From CAYORM01 sp964406375 (GTDB lineage: Bacteria > Pseudomonadota > Alphaproteobacteria > DSM-16000 > Inquilinaceae), in NCBI GenBank assembly GCA_964406375.1, contig CAYORM010000033.1, positions 1 through 32,974 of the forward strand: a stretch of 32,974 nt of DNA, read 5' to 3'. The notes beneath the pieces are model-generated. The model ran no database searches, was not told where the DNA came from, and saw nothing but the letters and a program-made list of their open reading frames with translations. This document shows positions 21,085-29,761 of this stretch, one piece after another. A program made the position numbers and the translations under genes. Numbering within the stretch: the stretch's first letter is position 1; every line of letters starts with the position of its first letter.

Positions 21085-22041
21085 TCAGCCCGCGTTGAGC
21101 TGGCGGGTCACCTCGACCAGCTTGCGCACCGCCTCGACCGATTTGTCGAACATCGCTTTCTCCTCGGCGTCGAAGGCGACCTCGACGATCCGCTCGACAC
21201 CGTTCGCGCCGATCACCACCGGCACGCCGATGTAGAAGCCGTCGACACCGTACTGGCCCGACAGATAGGCCGCGCAGGGCAGGACGCGCTTCTTGTCGCG
21301 CAGATAGCTCTCGGCCATCGCGATCGCCGAGGAGGCGGGGGCGTAGAAGGCGCTGCCGGTCTTCAGCAGCCCGACGATCTCCGCACCGCCGTCGCGGGTG
21401 CGCTGGACGATGGCATCCAGGCGTTCCTGCGTCGTCCAGCCCATCCGGACGAGGTCCGGCAGCGGAATGCCGGCGACCGTCGAATAGCGCACCAGCGGCA
21501 CCATGGTGTCACCATGGCCGCCGAGCACGAAGGCGGTCACATCCTCGACCGAGACGCCGAACTCCTCGGCGAGGAAGTAGCGGAAGCGCGCCGAATCGAG
21601 GACGCCGGCCATGCCGACGACCTTCTCGCGCGGCAGGCCCGAGACCTCCTGCAGCACGCCGACCATAGCGTCGAGCGGGTTGGTGATGCAGATGACGAAG
21701 GCGTTCGGCGCATGGGTCCGGATGCCCTCACCCACCGCCTTCATCACCGTGGTGTTGGTGCCGATCAGATCGTCGCGGCTCATGCCCGGCTTGCGCGGCA
21801 CGCCGGCGGTGACGATCACCACATCGGCGCCGGCGATGTCGGCATAGTCATTGGTGCCCTTCAGCCGGGCGTCGAAGCCCTCGACAGGCGAGGCCTCGGC
21901 GATGTCGAGCGCCTTGCCCTGCGGCACGCCCTCCATGATGTCGAACAGCACGATGTCGCCGAGCTCCTTGAGCCCGGCCAAGAGCGCCAGCGTGCCGCCG
22001 ATCTGTCCTGCGCCGACGAGGGCGATCTTGTTTCGCGCCAT
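21085..22041 (-). CDS. mdh: Malate dehydrogenase (NAD+, LDH-like type)
   Basis: It interconverts malate and oxaloacetate in the TCA cycle. The 318 residues show the NAD-binding GAGQIGG (11-16 region), Asp34 at the end of strand two for NAD preference, the mobile loop VPRKPGMSRDDL (Arg83, Arg89), ITNPLDAMV, the LDSARFRYF segment (Asp149, Arg152) and the catalytic GGHGDTMVP (His176). It belongs to the LDH-like malate dehydrogenases common in alphaproteobacteria. AAGGA precedes the ATG by nine bases. In relatives it directly precedes sucCD; here about 2.2 kb of other genes separate them. Confidence 0.97.
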   Translation of the reverse strand: MARNKIALVGAGQIGGTLALLAGLKELGDIVLFDIMEGVPQGKALDIAEASPVEGFDARLKGTNDYADIAGADVVIVTAGVPRKPGMSRDDLIGTNTTVMKAVGEGIRTHAPNAFVICITNPLDAMVGVLQEVSGLPREKVVGMAGVLDSARFRYFLAEEFGVSVEDVTAFVLGGHGDTMVPLVRYSTVAGIPLPDLVRMGWTTQERLDAIVQRTRDGGAEIVGLLKTGSAFYAPASSAIAMAESYLRDKKRVLPCAAYLSGQYGVDGFYIGVPVVIGANGVERIVEVAFDAEEKAMFDKSVEAVRKLVEVTRQLNAG

Positions 22042-22217
22042 GATCCGATCCTTACCGGTGACTTGTGGGGCGCGGCCGTCCTACTCCGATTTGCCGGGGG
22101 CGACAAGGCGCGCTCCCCGCCCTTTCGTCCGTCTTGCCCTGCCGTCCCGGCCTCTTGCCTGCTGGCCATCCCTGGCGCCCTCATGACAGGCTGATCATGG
22201 AGCGGGAGGAGACCGGG

Positions 22218-22550
22218 ATGGATGACTGGCTGGTGAGCGTCGCCGATGCGCGTCGGTCGATCGCAGGTTCTCCCGAGCCGTTCTACGCCGAGGTGATGCG
22301 CCGCGGCACGATGAATGCCGGGCTCTACGTCCCGGAGGGCGAGGACCGGCAGGGGCCGCACGAGCAGGACGAGATCTATGTCGTCTGGCGCGGCTCGGGG
22401 GTGTTCGAGCGCGACGGCGAGCGCCGGCCCTTCTCCGCCGGCGACATGATCTTCGTGCCCGCCGGCATGACCCATCGCTTCGTCGCGTTCAGCCCGGACC
22501 TCGCGGTCTGGGTGGTATTCTGGGGTCCGGCCGGTGGCGAAGCCGCCTGA
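22218..22550 (+). CDS. Small cytosolic cupin protein
   Basis: This 110-residue single-domain cupin has PHEQDEIYVVWRGSGVFERDG as its first motif region and FSAGDMIFVPAGMTHRFVAF as the second, with the metal-type His, Glu and His in the usual places. No signal peptide is present. I chose the ATG at 22218 because GGAGGA lies seven bases upstream; an ATG at 22197 would add seven residues with no ribosome site. It stands between mdh and uppP on the opposite strand and ends five bases before the uppP stop. The function cannot be told from the sequence. Confidence 0.8.
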   Translation: MDDWLVSVADARRSIAGSPEPFYAEVMRRGTMNAGLYVPEGEDRQGPHEQDEIYVVWRGSGVFERDGERRPFSAGDMIFVPAGMTHRFVAFSPDLAVWVVFWGPAGGEAA

Positions 22551-22555
22551 GGCGA

Positions 22556-23353
22556 TCAGCCCCCGAGCGCGATCACCAGCAGCATCGCGCCGCCGATGGC
22601 GATCCGGTACCAGCCGAAGGGTGCGAAGCCGTGGCGTGAGATGAGGGCCAGCGCCGGCCGCACCACCAGCAGCGCGGCGAGGAAGGCGACGAGAAAGCCA
22701 AGCGCGATCAGCCCCGCCCCTTCGAGGTCGAGTCCCGCCCGGTTCTTCCAGAGGTCGTAGACTGTCGCGCCGAGCATCGTCGGGATCGCGACGAAGAACG
22801 AGAACTCCGCGGCGGCGCGCCGCTCGACGCCGAGCATCAGCGCGCCGAGGATCGTGGCCCCCGAGCGCGAGACGCCGGGGATGAGCGCGGCCGCCTGGGC
22901 CACGCCGATGAGAAGCGCCGTCCGCAGCGGGATCGTCTCGGCCTGCAGGTGCCGCGGTGCCGGCGCGCGCTTGTCGACCAGGAGGATCACGACGCCGCCG
23001 AGAATGAGCGCGATCGAGACCGGCAGCGGGTCGAAGAGCACCGCCTTGATCGCGCCGTGGAACAGCACACCAAGCAGCGCGGCCGGCAGGAAGGCCAACA
23101 GCACCGCCGCCGCGAAGCGCCGCGCCGCGGGATCCCGCGGCAGCGCGACCACCGCCCGCGCCAGCCTTCCGAAATAGAGGGCACAGATCGCCAGAATGGC
23201 GCCGAGCTGGATCGCGACCTCGAAGATGAAGCCGGGCGGCCCCTGAAAGCCGAGCAGGTCACCGACGAGGATGAGATGCCCGGTCGAGGAGACCGGCAGG
23301 AACTCGGTCAGCCCCTCGACGAGGCCGAGGATCGCGGCGTTGAGAACGTCCAA
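22556..23353 (-). CDS. uppP: Undecaprenyl-diphosphatase UppP (BacA)
   Basis: This integral membrane enzyme dephosphorylates undecaprenyl diphosphate to recycle the lipid carrier for peptidoglycan and other envelope polymers, and is linked to bacitracin resistance. The 265 residues include the first active-site motif EGLTEFLPVSSTGHL (Glu13, Glu17), FEVAIQLGAILAI and the second motif PGVSRSGATI, with about eight hydrophobic segments. The start is a TTG at 23353 giving MDVLNAAILGLVEG; no ATG or GTG fits the conserved N-terminus, and the ribosome site is weak. It follows the RND transporter gene on the same strand after an 86-bp spacer with a hairpin. Confidence 0.95.
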   Translation of the reverse strand: MDVLNAAILGLVEGLTEFLPVSSTGHLILVGDLLGFQGPPGFIFEVAIQLGAILAICALYFGRLARAVVALPRDPAARRFAAAVLLAFLPAALLGVLFHGAIKAVLFDPLPVSIALILGGVVILLVDKRAPAPRHLQAETIPLRTALLIGVAQAAALIPGVSRSGATILGALMLGVERRAAAEFSFFVAIPTMLGATVYDLWKNRAGLDLEGAGLIALGFLVAFLAALLVVRPALALISRHGFAPFGWYRIAIGGAMLLVIALGG

Positions 23354-23382
23354 GGGCGGGGGAGCCCCTCATCGTAGGGAAG

Positions 23383-23400
23383 GTGCCGGCGAGCCGGCAC
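23383..23400 (-). terminator. Hairpin between the RND transporter gene and uppP
   Basis: GTGCCGG (23383-23389) and CCGGCAC (23394-23400) form a perfect 7-bp stem with loop CGAG. It lies about 40 bases after the RND stop in the transcript. It is followed by pyrimidines (CTTCCCT) rather than a U run, so it is at best a weak intrinsic terminator. Confidence 0.45.
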
Positions 23401-23439
23401 GCCGCCACGCGACGGCCCGGCTTGATAGCGCGGCCGCCC

Positions 23440-26400
23440 CTAGCGCGCCAGTTCCGGCGCCCCTTGACCCTTGTCCTTGCGGCGGCGCGCGCGCTCGGCC
23501 GCCCGCTCTGCCCGGCGCGCCGCGCGCCGTTCGCGGCGAGACCGGAAGCCCGCCTGGACGGTGTCGCCGAGCACCAGCATGCACGGGGTCAGCAGCAGCG
23601 TCAGCAGCGTGGCGAAGGCGAGCCCACCCGAGATCGCCGCCGAGAGCTGCGTCCACCACTGCGCCGACGGGGCGCCGAAGGTGACCTCACGGGCGAAGAA
23701 GTCGGGCGTCATCTCCAGCACCATCGGCAACAGGCCGAGCACCATGGTGAAGGCGGTCAGGAAGACCGGCCGGAGACGCTGCGCCCCGGTCAGCACCGCC
23801 GCCTCCGCCGCGGGGAGGCCGCGCCCGCGGAACTCGTTATAGGCGTCGATCAGGATGATGTTGTTGTTCACGACGATCCCGGCGAGCGCGATGATGCCGA
23901 TGCCGCACATCACGACGCCGAAGGGCTGGCCGGTGACGAGCAGCCCCACCAGCACCCCGGCGGTCGACAGGACAATGCCGCTCAGCACCAGCGCCACCTG
24001 ATAGAAGCTGTTGAACTCGAGCAGCAGCACCAGGACCATCAGCGCGATCGCGGTGACGAAGGCGGTGCCGAGGAAGGCACCGGTCTCTGCCTGTTCCTCC
24101 TGATCGCCGGTGAAGGCGACATAGACGCCCGCGGGCAGATCCATCTGCGCCATCGCCGCCTGCAGCTTCGCCACCTGGTCGTTGGCGAGCAGGCCCGGCT
24201 CCACCCCGGCGGAGAGCGTCAGGGCGCGCATCCCGTCGATCCGCGTCAGGACGCTCGTCTTCGGGGCCGGCGTGACGGTCACGAAGTTCGACAGCGGCAC
24301 CAGCCCGACCGCCGTCTGGACGCGCAGCCGTTCCAGCGAATCGAGGTTCCGGTCGCTGGCCGGGAAGCGGACACGGATATCGATCTCGTCTTCCGCATCC
24401 TGCGGCCGATAGCCCGCCACCCGCACGCCGGTCGTCACCATCTGGATGGCGCTGCCGATGGTGGCGACGTCGGCCCCCATCTCGGCGGCGCGCTGACGAT
24501 CCACCTCGACCTGCCACTCGATCCCGGGCAGCGGACGCGAATCGATGACATCGACAAAGCCGCCGATCTCGTCCATCGCCGCGCGGATCGCCTCCATCGT
24601 CGGCACCAGCAGCGCCGGATCGCGCGCGGTGACCTCGAGGTTGATCGGCTTCTGCTCGCCCGGCCCCTCCTGGGCGCCCTGGATCTCCAGCATGATGCCG
24701 GGGATGTCCGCGGTGCGTTCGCGGATCGTCTGGAACACCGCCTCCGCCGGCGGCCGCTGGTCCCAGGGGACCATCTCGAGCTGGATGGCGCCGATCACGT
24801 CCTCGCCGAGATCCCGGGCCGCGGCGCCATAGGTCCGGGCGTAGACGATCTCGAACTCGGGCATCGCGAGGATCCGCTCCTCGACGCGGCGGACCAGCGC
24901 ATCCTTCTCCCAGACCGACAGATCGCCGCGCGCCCGCACCTGCACCTGTGCGAAATCCGGTTCGATCGCGGGGAAGAATTCGGTGCCGCGACCGAACTGC
25001 CCATAGGCCCAGAAGGTGGCGACCATCGCGAGGACGGCGATGCCGAGCGTCATGAGCGGCCGGCGCACCAGCCGCTGCAATAACCGCACATAGCCGCCGG
25101 TGACCCCGCGCAGGGTCGCGAGGTCGACCTTCTCCGACAGCTCCTGCGTCAGCACTGCCGGCCGGCCGACGAGACCGCCGATCACCGGCAGGAAGACCAG
25201 CGCCACGATCAGCGATGCGGTCAGCATGACGATGACCGTGAAGGGCAGGTAGAACATGAACTCGCCGATCACCCCCGGCCAGAACAGCAGGGGCGCGAAG
25301 ACGGCGATCTTGGTCATGGTGGCGCCGGTGATCGGCCACAGCATCCGCCAGGCCGCCGTCAGATAGGCCTCTCGGGGCGCCATGCCCTCGGCCATCTTCC
25401 GGTCGGCATATTCGGAGACGACGATCGAATCATCGACCAGCAGGCCGATCACCAGGATCAGGCTGAACAGCACGACGATGTTCATCGTCACGCCGGCGAG
25501 CTGCAGCACGACGAATCCCATCAGCATGGAGCCGGGGATGGCGATGCCGACGAGCAGCCCCGACCGCACGCCCATCGCGGCGATGATGATGAGCAGGACG
25601 ATGAGAACGGCCGCGATCACGTTGTTCACGAGATCGTTCAGCGTCGTCTCGATCTCGCGGCTCTCGTCCTGCATGAAACCGACCTCGATCCCGGGCGGCC
25701 AGTCGGACTGCGCCTCGGCGACCACGGCCCGTACCGCATCGACCGTCTCGATGATGTTGGCACCGAGCCGCTTCTTGATCTCGAGTGTCACCGCCGACTG
25801 GCCGTCGACCCGCGCGAAGCCGTCGGGATCGGTGAAGCTCCGGCGCACGGTCGCCACGTCGCCGAAGGTGACGACGCGCCCGTCGACGACCTTCACCGGC
25901 ATCGCCGCCAGGTCGTCGAAATCCTCGATCAGCCCGGGCACCTTCAGCACCAGGCGGCCCGCGCCGGTGTCGATGGCGCCGGCGGCCACCAGCCGGTTGT
26001 TGGCGTCGACGAAGGCGAGCACATCGGCGAAGGTGACGTGATAGGTCTCGAGCACCTCGGGATCGACGATGATCTCGACGAGCTCGGTCCGGTCGCCGCC
26101 GATATCGACCTCGAGCACGCCGGGCACCGATTCGACCTGCTCGCGCAGCGCCTCGGCGGTGACGAGCAGCGCCCGCTCGGTCAGCGGGCCCGAGAGGGTC
26201 ACGGTGAGGATCGGGAAGAGCGCGACATTGACCTCATTGACCGTCGGCTCCTCGGCGGAGCTGGGCAGATCGGCCCGTGCCCGGTCGACGGCGAGGCGCA
26301 CATCGTCGATCGCCCGGTCCGAATCGAAGCCGGCATCGAACTCCAGCAGGACAGAGGCGAAGCCCTCGCCCGCCGTCGAGGTCATCGTCTTCAGCCCCTC

Positions 26401-26625
26401 GATCGACTGCAGTTCGGTCTCGAGCGGCCGGGCGAGCAGCCGCTCGGCGTCCTCCGGCGACACGCCGGACAAGACGACATGGACGTAGACGATCGGGATC
26501 GCCACGTCTGGCGCGCTCTCCTTCGGGATCGACTGCCAGGCGCCGATGCCGGCGAACAGGATCACCGCGAAGCTGAGGATGACCGACCGGCTGTGATGGA
26601 AGAAGCCGGCGAGGATGGCGTGCAC
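23440..26625 (-). CDS. RND efflux transporter, HAE1-like inner-membrane pump
   Basis: This is a proton-driven efflux pump of 1061 residues with the usual duplicated RND plan: TM1 at about 10-30, a large periplasmic loop, TM2-6, a second loop, and TM8-12. The proton-relay Asp pair is visible in VIGLLVDDSIVVSEYADRK, followed by ITGATMTKIAVFAPLLFWPG. The second half carries QEEQAETGAFLG and GIVVNNNIILID. The C-terminal cytosolic tail is unusually basic (RRERRAARRAERAAERARRR). I chose the GTG at 26625, with GGAG eight bases upstream and four bases after the adaptor stop; the frame extends to 26829 but overlaps the adaptor gene. No outer-membrane channel gene is in the window, so it must use one encoded elsewhere. 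The substrate is unknown. Confidence 0.92.
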   Translation of the reverse strand: MHAILAGFFHHSRSVILSFAVILFAGIGAWQSIPKESAPDVAIPIVYVHVVLSGVSPEDAERLLARPLETELQSIEGLKTMTSTAGEGFASVLLEFDAGFDSDRAIDDVRLAVDRARADLPSSAEEPTVNEVNVALFPILTVTLSGPLTERALLVTAEALREQVESVPGVLEVDIGGDRTELVEIIVDPEVLETYHVTFADVLAFVDANNRLVAAGAIDTGAGRLVLKVPGLIEDFDDLAAMPVKVVDGRVVTFGDVATVRRSFTDPDGFARVDGQSAVTLEIKKRLGANIIETVDAVRAVVAEAQSDWPPGIEVGFMQDESREIETTLNDLVNNVIAAVLIVLLIIIAAMGVRSGLLVGIAIPGSMLMGFVVLQLAGVTMNIVVLFSLILVIGLLVDDSIVVSEYADRKMAEGMAPREAYLTAAWRMLWPITGATMTKIAVFAPLLFWPGVIGEFMFYLPFTVIVMLTASLIVALVFLPVIGGLVGRPAVLTQELSEKVDLATLRGVTGGYVRLLQRLVRRPLMTLGIAVLAMVATFWAYGQFGRGTEFFPAIEPDFAQVQVRARGDLSVWEKDALVRRVEERILAMPEFEIVYARTYGAAARDLGEDVIGAIQLEMVPWDQRPPAEAVFQTIRERTADIPGIMLEIQGAQEGPGEQKPINLEVTARDPALLVPTMEAIRAAMDEIGGFVDVIDSRPLPGIEWQVEVDRQRAAEMGADVATIGSAIQMVTTGVRVAGYRPQDAEDEIDIRVRFPASDRNLDSLERLRVQTAVGLVPLSNFVTVTPAPKTSVLTRIDGMRALTLSAGVEPGLLANDQVAKLQAAMAQMDLPAGVYVAFTGDQEEQAETGAFLGTAFVTAIALMVLVLLLEFNSFYQVALVLSGIVLSTAGVLVGLLVTGQPFGVVMCGIGIIALAGIVVNNNIILIDAYNEFRGRGLPAAEAAVLTGAQRLRPVFLTAFTMVLGLLPMVLEMTPDFFAREVTFGAPSAQWWTQLSAAISGGLAFATLLTLLLTPCMLVLGDTVQAGFRSRRERRAARRAERAAERARRRKDKGQGAPELAR

Positions 26626-26629
26626 GACG

Positions 26630-27748
26630 TTACTCCGCTTCCGCCACGGCGTCGGGCGGGACCGGTATTGCCGTCTCGGGCATGGCCCCGGTCGTGACGC
26701 GGACGGTCTCGCCCGCCCGGACGAAACCCTGCCCGCTGGTGATGATCCGTGCGGAGGCTGGCAATCCGGCGACCCACATCCCCTCGGTCTCGCCGCGCAC
26801 GATCTCGACAGGCACGAATCGCACGACACTGGCCTCGTCGACGGTCTTGACGCCCAGTCTCCCCTCGTCGTCGAGGACCAGCAGCGCCGGGGAGACGAAA
26901 TGGGCCTCGGTGGTGCCGGTCGGCACGACGGCGCGGGCGCTCATGCCCGCCGGCAGGCGCGCCTCCTCATTGGGGATGGTGATCTCGGCCCGGAAGCTGC
27001 GGGTCTCGCGCGAGGCGCTTGCCGCGACGAAGGTGACGAGACCGGTCGCCTCCTGACCGTTCAGGAAGATCACCTCGGCCGGCTGGCCGCGCCGCACCCG
27101 CCCGATCGATTGCTGCGGGACGTCGACCTCGACGATCAGCGACGAGATGTCGATCAGCGTGCCGATCCCGTCCGCCATCTCCGGCGAGACGCGATCGCCC
27201 AGCTCCACCGTCCGGCGGTCGAGCACACCATCGAACGGCGCCACGATCTCGGTATTGGCGAGCGCGATCCGCGCCGCCTCGAGATCGGCGCGCGCCGTCT
27301 GCAGCGCCGTGAAGCGCTGCCGCAGTTCGGTTGCGGAGACGGCACCCCGCTCGGAGAGGCTCTGCGCGCTCGCGTAATCCGCCTCGGCCTGCTCGAGCGC
27401 GGCCTCGGCGCGCGTCAGCGCCAGCGCGCGGTCCTCCACGTCGAGCCGCACGATCACCTGGCCCGCCTCGACCAGCTCACCCTCGCGGGCCGCGATCTCG
27501 ACGACCGTACCGGCGATTCGTGGGCGCAGCGTGATGCGACGCGCCGGCTCGGTCGCGCCGAGCAGCGTCAGCACCTCCTCGACCGGCTGGGCGGTGCTCT
27601 CCACGATCTCGACGAGAAACGCCGCACCTGCTTCGGCGCGCATGCGTGAAGGCGGCGCAGGCGCCGGCTCGTCTTGCAGAAGACCGCTCGCGAACCACCC
27701 GATCGTCGCGATTACGACGAGCCCGGCGGCGATCCAGGATCTGTTCAT
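26630..27748 (-). CDS. RND periplasmic adaptor (membrane fusion protein, HlyD/AcrA family)
   Basis: This 372-residue adaptor links the RND pump to an outer-membrane channel. It has one N-terminal transmembrane anchor (WIAAGLVVIATIGWFASGLL) with no lipobox, then a lipoyl-like half motif ITLRPRIAGTVVEIAAREGELVEAG, a short alpha-hairpin (about residues 105-165, Ala/Glu-rich), the returning half IVAPFDGVLDRRTVELGDRV, a beta-barrel domain and a membrane-proximal domain. GAGG lies seven bases before the ATG. The RND gene follows after four bases, so they are translationally linked. The 172-bp spacer upstream, to the kinase stop, holds no gene and no convincing promoter by eye. Confidence 0.9.
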   Translation of the reverse strand: MNRSWIAAGLVVIATIGWFASGLLQDEPAPAPPSRMRAEAGAAFLVEIVESTAQPVEEVLTLLGATEPARRITLRPRIAGTVVEIAAREGELVEAGQVIVRLDVEDRALALTRAEAALEQAEADYASAQSLSERGAVSATELRQRFTALQTARADLEAARIALANTEIVAPFDGVLDRRTVELGDRVSPEMADGIGTLIDISSLIVEVDVPQQSIGRVRRGQPAEVIFLNGQEATGLVTFVAASASRETRSFRAEITIPNEEARLPAGMSARAVVPTGTTEAHFVSPALLVLDDEGRLGVKTVDEASVVRFVPVEIVRGETEGMWVAGLPASARIITSGQGFVRAGETVRVTTGAMPETAIPVPPDAVAEAE

Positions 27749-27920
27749 CAGCCAACCTCGGGGGCGAGATCGGACCGCCGGGGCGGCCGGATCGCTCAGC
27801 GTGAAGGCGGTGCCGACAGGTCGGTGCAGTCACGCGACGGCTCATATCGTGCGGACCGCGCGCGATTTCACCCACCCGGCGCGATTTTGCGCACGGCATC
27901 GCCATCCGCGCGCCGCGGCC

Positions 27921-28820
27921 TTATCCACCGTCACCGTGTCGAAAATCGGGTAGCGGGACGGCGGCTCGCAACGCGGCCGCGGCCTCGGGTGGCAGGGCCG
28001 AGCCCTCATGACCGACCGCGACTGCGCCCCAGGCACAGCCGGTTGCCAGCGCCCGGTCGAGGGGGAGGCCCGCCACCAGCCCATGCAGCAGGCCCGCGGC
28101 GAAGGCATCGCCGGCGCCGGTCGCGTCTACCTGCCGGGCCGGCACCACCGGACGGCGCAGCACGCCGGTGGCGGTGTGGGCGACGACGCCGCGCGGACCG
28201 TCCGTCAGCACCACGGCGAGAAGGCTCGGGCCGGCGAGGCGCCGTCCCCAGGCGAAGGGATCACCGGCGGCCATGGGGGGCAGTTCGGCGACGCCACCCA
28301 CAAGCACATGCGCGGGAGAGGACAGCTCCGGCAGGACGGCTCCCTCCGCTCCGGGAAGCTGCGCGACGACCGGACCGTGCGACAGGAGCCGCGCCGCCGC
28401 CGGCGCCAGGGCCGGTCCCGCGACCTTGAGAAAGGCCCCGTCGGCGCTGGCGGGCAGATCCTCGGCGCAGAGCTCGCGGGCGCGGTAGGGGCCGAGGCGC
28501 AGGACCGTGCGTTCGCCATCCGGCTCGATCAGCACCAGCATTCGGGTCGTCGGCCCCGGCACCCGGCGGATCCGACCGGTCCCGACACCCCGGCGGGCCA
28601 GCGCCGAAAGGATCGCATCGCCCGCGGCATCCTGACCGACCACCCCGGCGAGGGTCACGGCGTGGCCGGCGAGGGCCAGCGCGATCGCGGCATTCGCGCC
28701 GCCGCCGCCCAGACGCGCGACCGCGGCGCCGCCGGCCCCGGTGCGGCCCGGCTGCAACGGCCCTTCGAGATGCACCACCTCGTCCTGGTTGACGCCGCCC
28801 GCGACGACGATGCGCGCCAC
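27921..28820 (-). CDS. PfkB-family carbohydrate kinase
   Basis: This ATP-dependent sugar kinase of the ribokinase/PfkB fold has 299 residues. Visible motifs are the N-terminal ARIVVAGGVNQDE, LGGGGANAAIALALAGHAV with the glycine pair that binds substrate, GVVGQDAAGD, and the C-terminal anion hole with catalytic Asp in VDATGAGDAFAAGLL. I use the GTG start at 28820, with GGGAGG five bases upstream; the frame runs on to 28940 but would overlap tlyA. The substrate could be ribose, a ketohexose or a nucleoside. It is divergent from tlyA with 55 bp between starts. It ends with TAA at 27921. Confidence 0.87.
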   Translation of the reverse strand: MARIVVAGGVNQDEVVHLEGPLQPGRTGAGGAAVARLGGGGANAAIALALAGHAVTLAGVVGQDAAGDAILSALARRGVGTGRIRRVPGPTTRMLVLIEPDGERTVLRLGPYRARELCAEDLPASADGAFLKVAGPALAPAAARLLSHGPVVAQLPGAEGAVLPELSSPAHVLVGGVAELPPMAAGDPFAWGRRLAGPSLLAVVLTDGPRGVVAHTATGVLRRPVVPARQVDATGAGDAFAAGLLHGLVAGLPLDRALATGCAWGAVAVGHEGSALPPEAAAALRAAVPLPDFRHGDGG

Positions 28821-28875
28821 GCCCGCCTCCCTTCGATCCTCGCGCCTGCGGGACGCTCCGTGCGATATCTGCGGC

Positions 28876-29673
28876 ATGTCGAAACGCCCTGCCGCCAACG
28901 GCCCCACAGAAGAAGACACGCGCCAGCGCCCCCGCCGCAAGCTCCGAGCCGATCTGGCGCTGGTCGAGGCGGGGCTCGCCGAGAGCCGCAGCCGTGCCCA
29001 GGCGCTGATCCTGGCCGGCCTTGCCTATGAGGGGACACGACGGATCGGCAAGCCGGGAGAATCCGTCGCGGGCGATGCGGCGCTGTCGGTCAAGGGCCGT
29101 GACCATCCCTGGGTCAGCCGGGGCGGGCTGAAACTGGTCGCCGGGCTCGACCGCTTCGCCATCGACCCGGCCGGCGCCGTCGCGATCGATGTCGGTGCCT
29201 CGACGGGCGGCTTCACCGATGTGCTGCTCTCCCGCGGGGCGGCACGCGTCTATGCGGTGGATGTCGGGCACGGGCAGCTCGCCTGGTCGCTGCGGCAGGA
29301 TCCACGCGTCGTCGTGTTGGAGCGGACCAATGCCCGGCATCTGACGGCGGACCTGATCCCGGAGCCGGTCGATCTTGTGGTCTGTGATGCCAGCTTCATC
29401 GGCCTTGAGACGGTGCTGCCGGCGGCGCTGGCGCTGTGCCGGCCGGGCGCCACCCTCGTTGCGCTGATCAAACCGCAGTTCGAGGTCGGCCCGGCCCAGG
29501 TCGGCAAGGGCGGTGTGGTGCGTGATCCGGCGCTCCACCGCGCCGTCTGCGAGCGGATCGCCGCTTGGCTCGCCGCGCGCCCGGGCTGGACCGTGCTGGG
29601 CGTCACCGAAAGCCCGATCACCGGGCCGGAGGGCAATGTCGAGTTCCTGATCGGCGGCCGCCTGACCGGCTGA
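28876..29673 (+). CDS. tlyA: TlyA-type rRNA 2'-O-methyltransferase / S4-domain protein
   Basis: This 265-residue protein has an N-terminal S4-like RNA-binding domain (KLRADLALVEAGLAESRSRA, then LAYEGTRRIGKPG) joined to an FtsJ-type SAM methyltransferase domain starting at WVSRGGLKL. Methyltransferase motifs include AIDVGASTGGFTDVLL, VYAVDVGHGQLAW, DLVVCDASFIGL and LIKPQFEVG. TlyA methylates cytidines of 16S/23S rRNA and affects capreomycin susceptibility in mycobacteria; in many alphaproteobacteria it sits beside dxs, which is not the case here. The ATG at 28876 starts MSKRPAANG; the ribosome site is weak. An upstream open stretch to 28741 overlaps the kinase gene and is not coding. Confidence 0.92.
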   Translation: MSKRPAANGPTEEDTRQRPRRKLRADLALVEAGLAESRSRAQALILAGLAYEGTRRIGKPGESVAGDAALSVKGRDHPWVSRGGLKLVAGLDRFAIDPAGAVAIDVGASTGGFTDVLLSRGAARVYAVDVGHGQLAWSLRQDPRVVVLERTNARHLTADLIPEPVDLVVCDASFIGLETVLPAALALCRPGATLVALIKPQFEVGPAQVGKGGVVRDPALHRAVCERIAAWLAARPGWTVLGVTESPITGPEGNVEFLIGGRLTG

Positions 29674-29761
29674 GCGGTCGTCCCGGCGTGCGGAACCCCG
29701 GGCGCCGGCGGCGGTTAACCGCGCTGTCCGAACCGACACCGACGCCATGAGGAGACGCGAC

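Noticed and set aside
23383..25083. 566-codon plus-strand and 500-codon alternative minus-strand open frames across the RND gene
   Set aside because: The RND gene in its own frame has complete family motifs; the others are frame shadows without structure.
27921..27929. TTATCCACC, close to a DnaA box
   Set aside because: It is a single copy lying on the kinase stop codon, with no cluster, AT-rich region or origin-type gene nearby.
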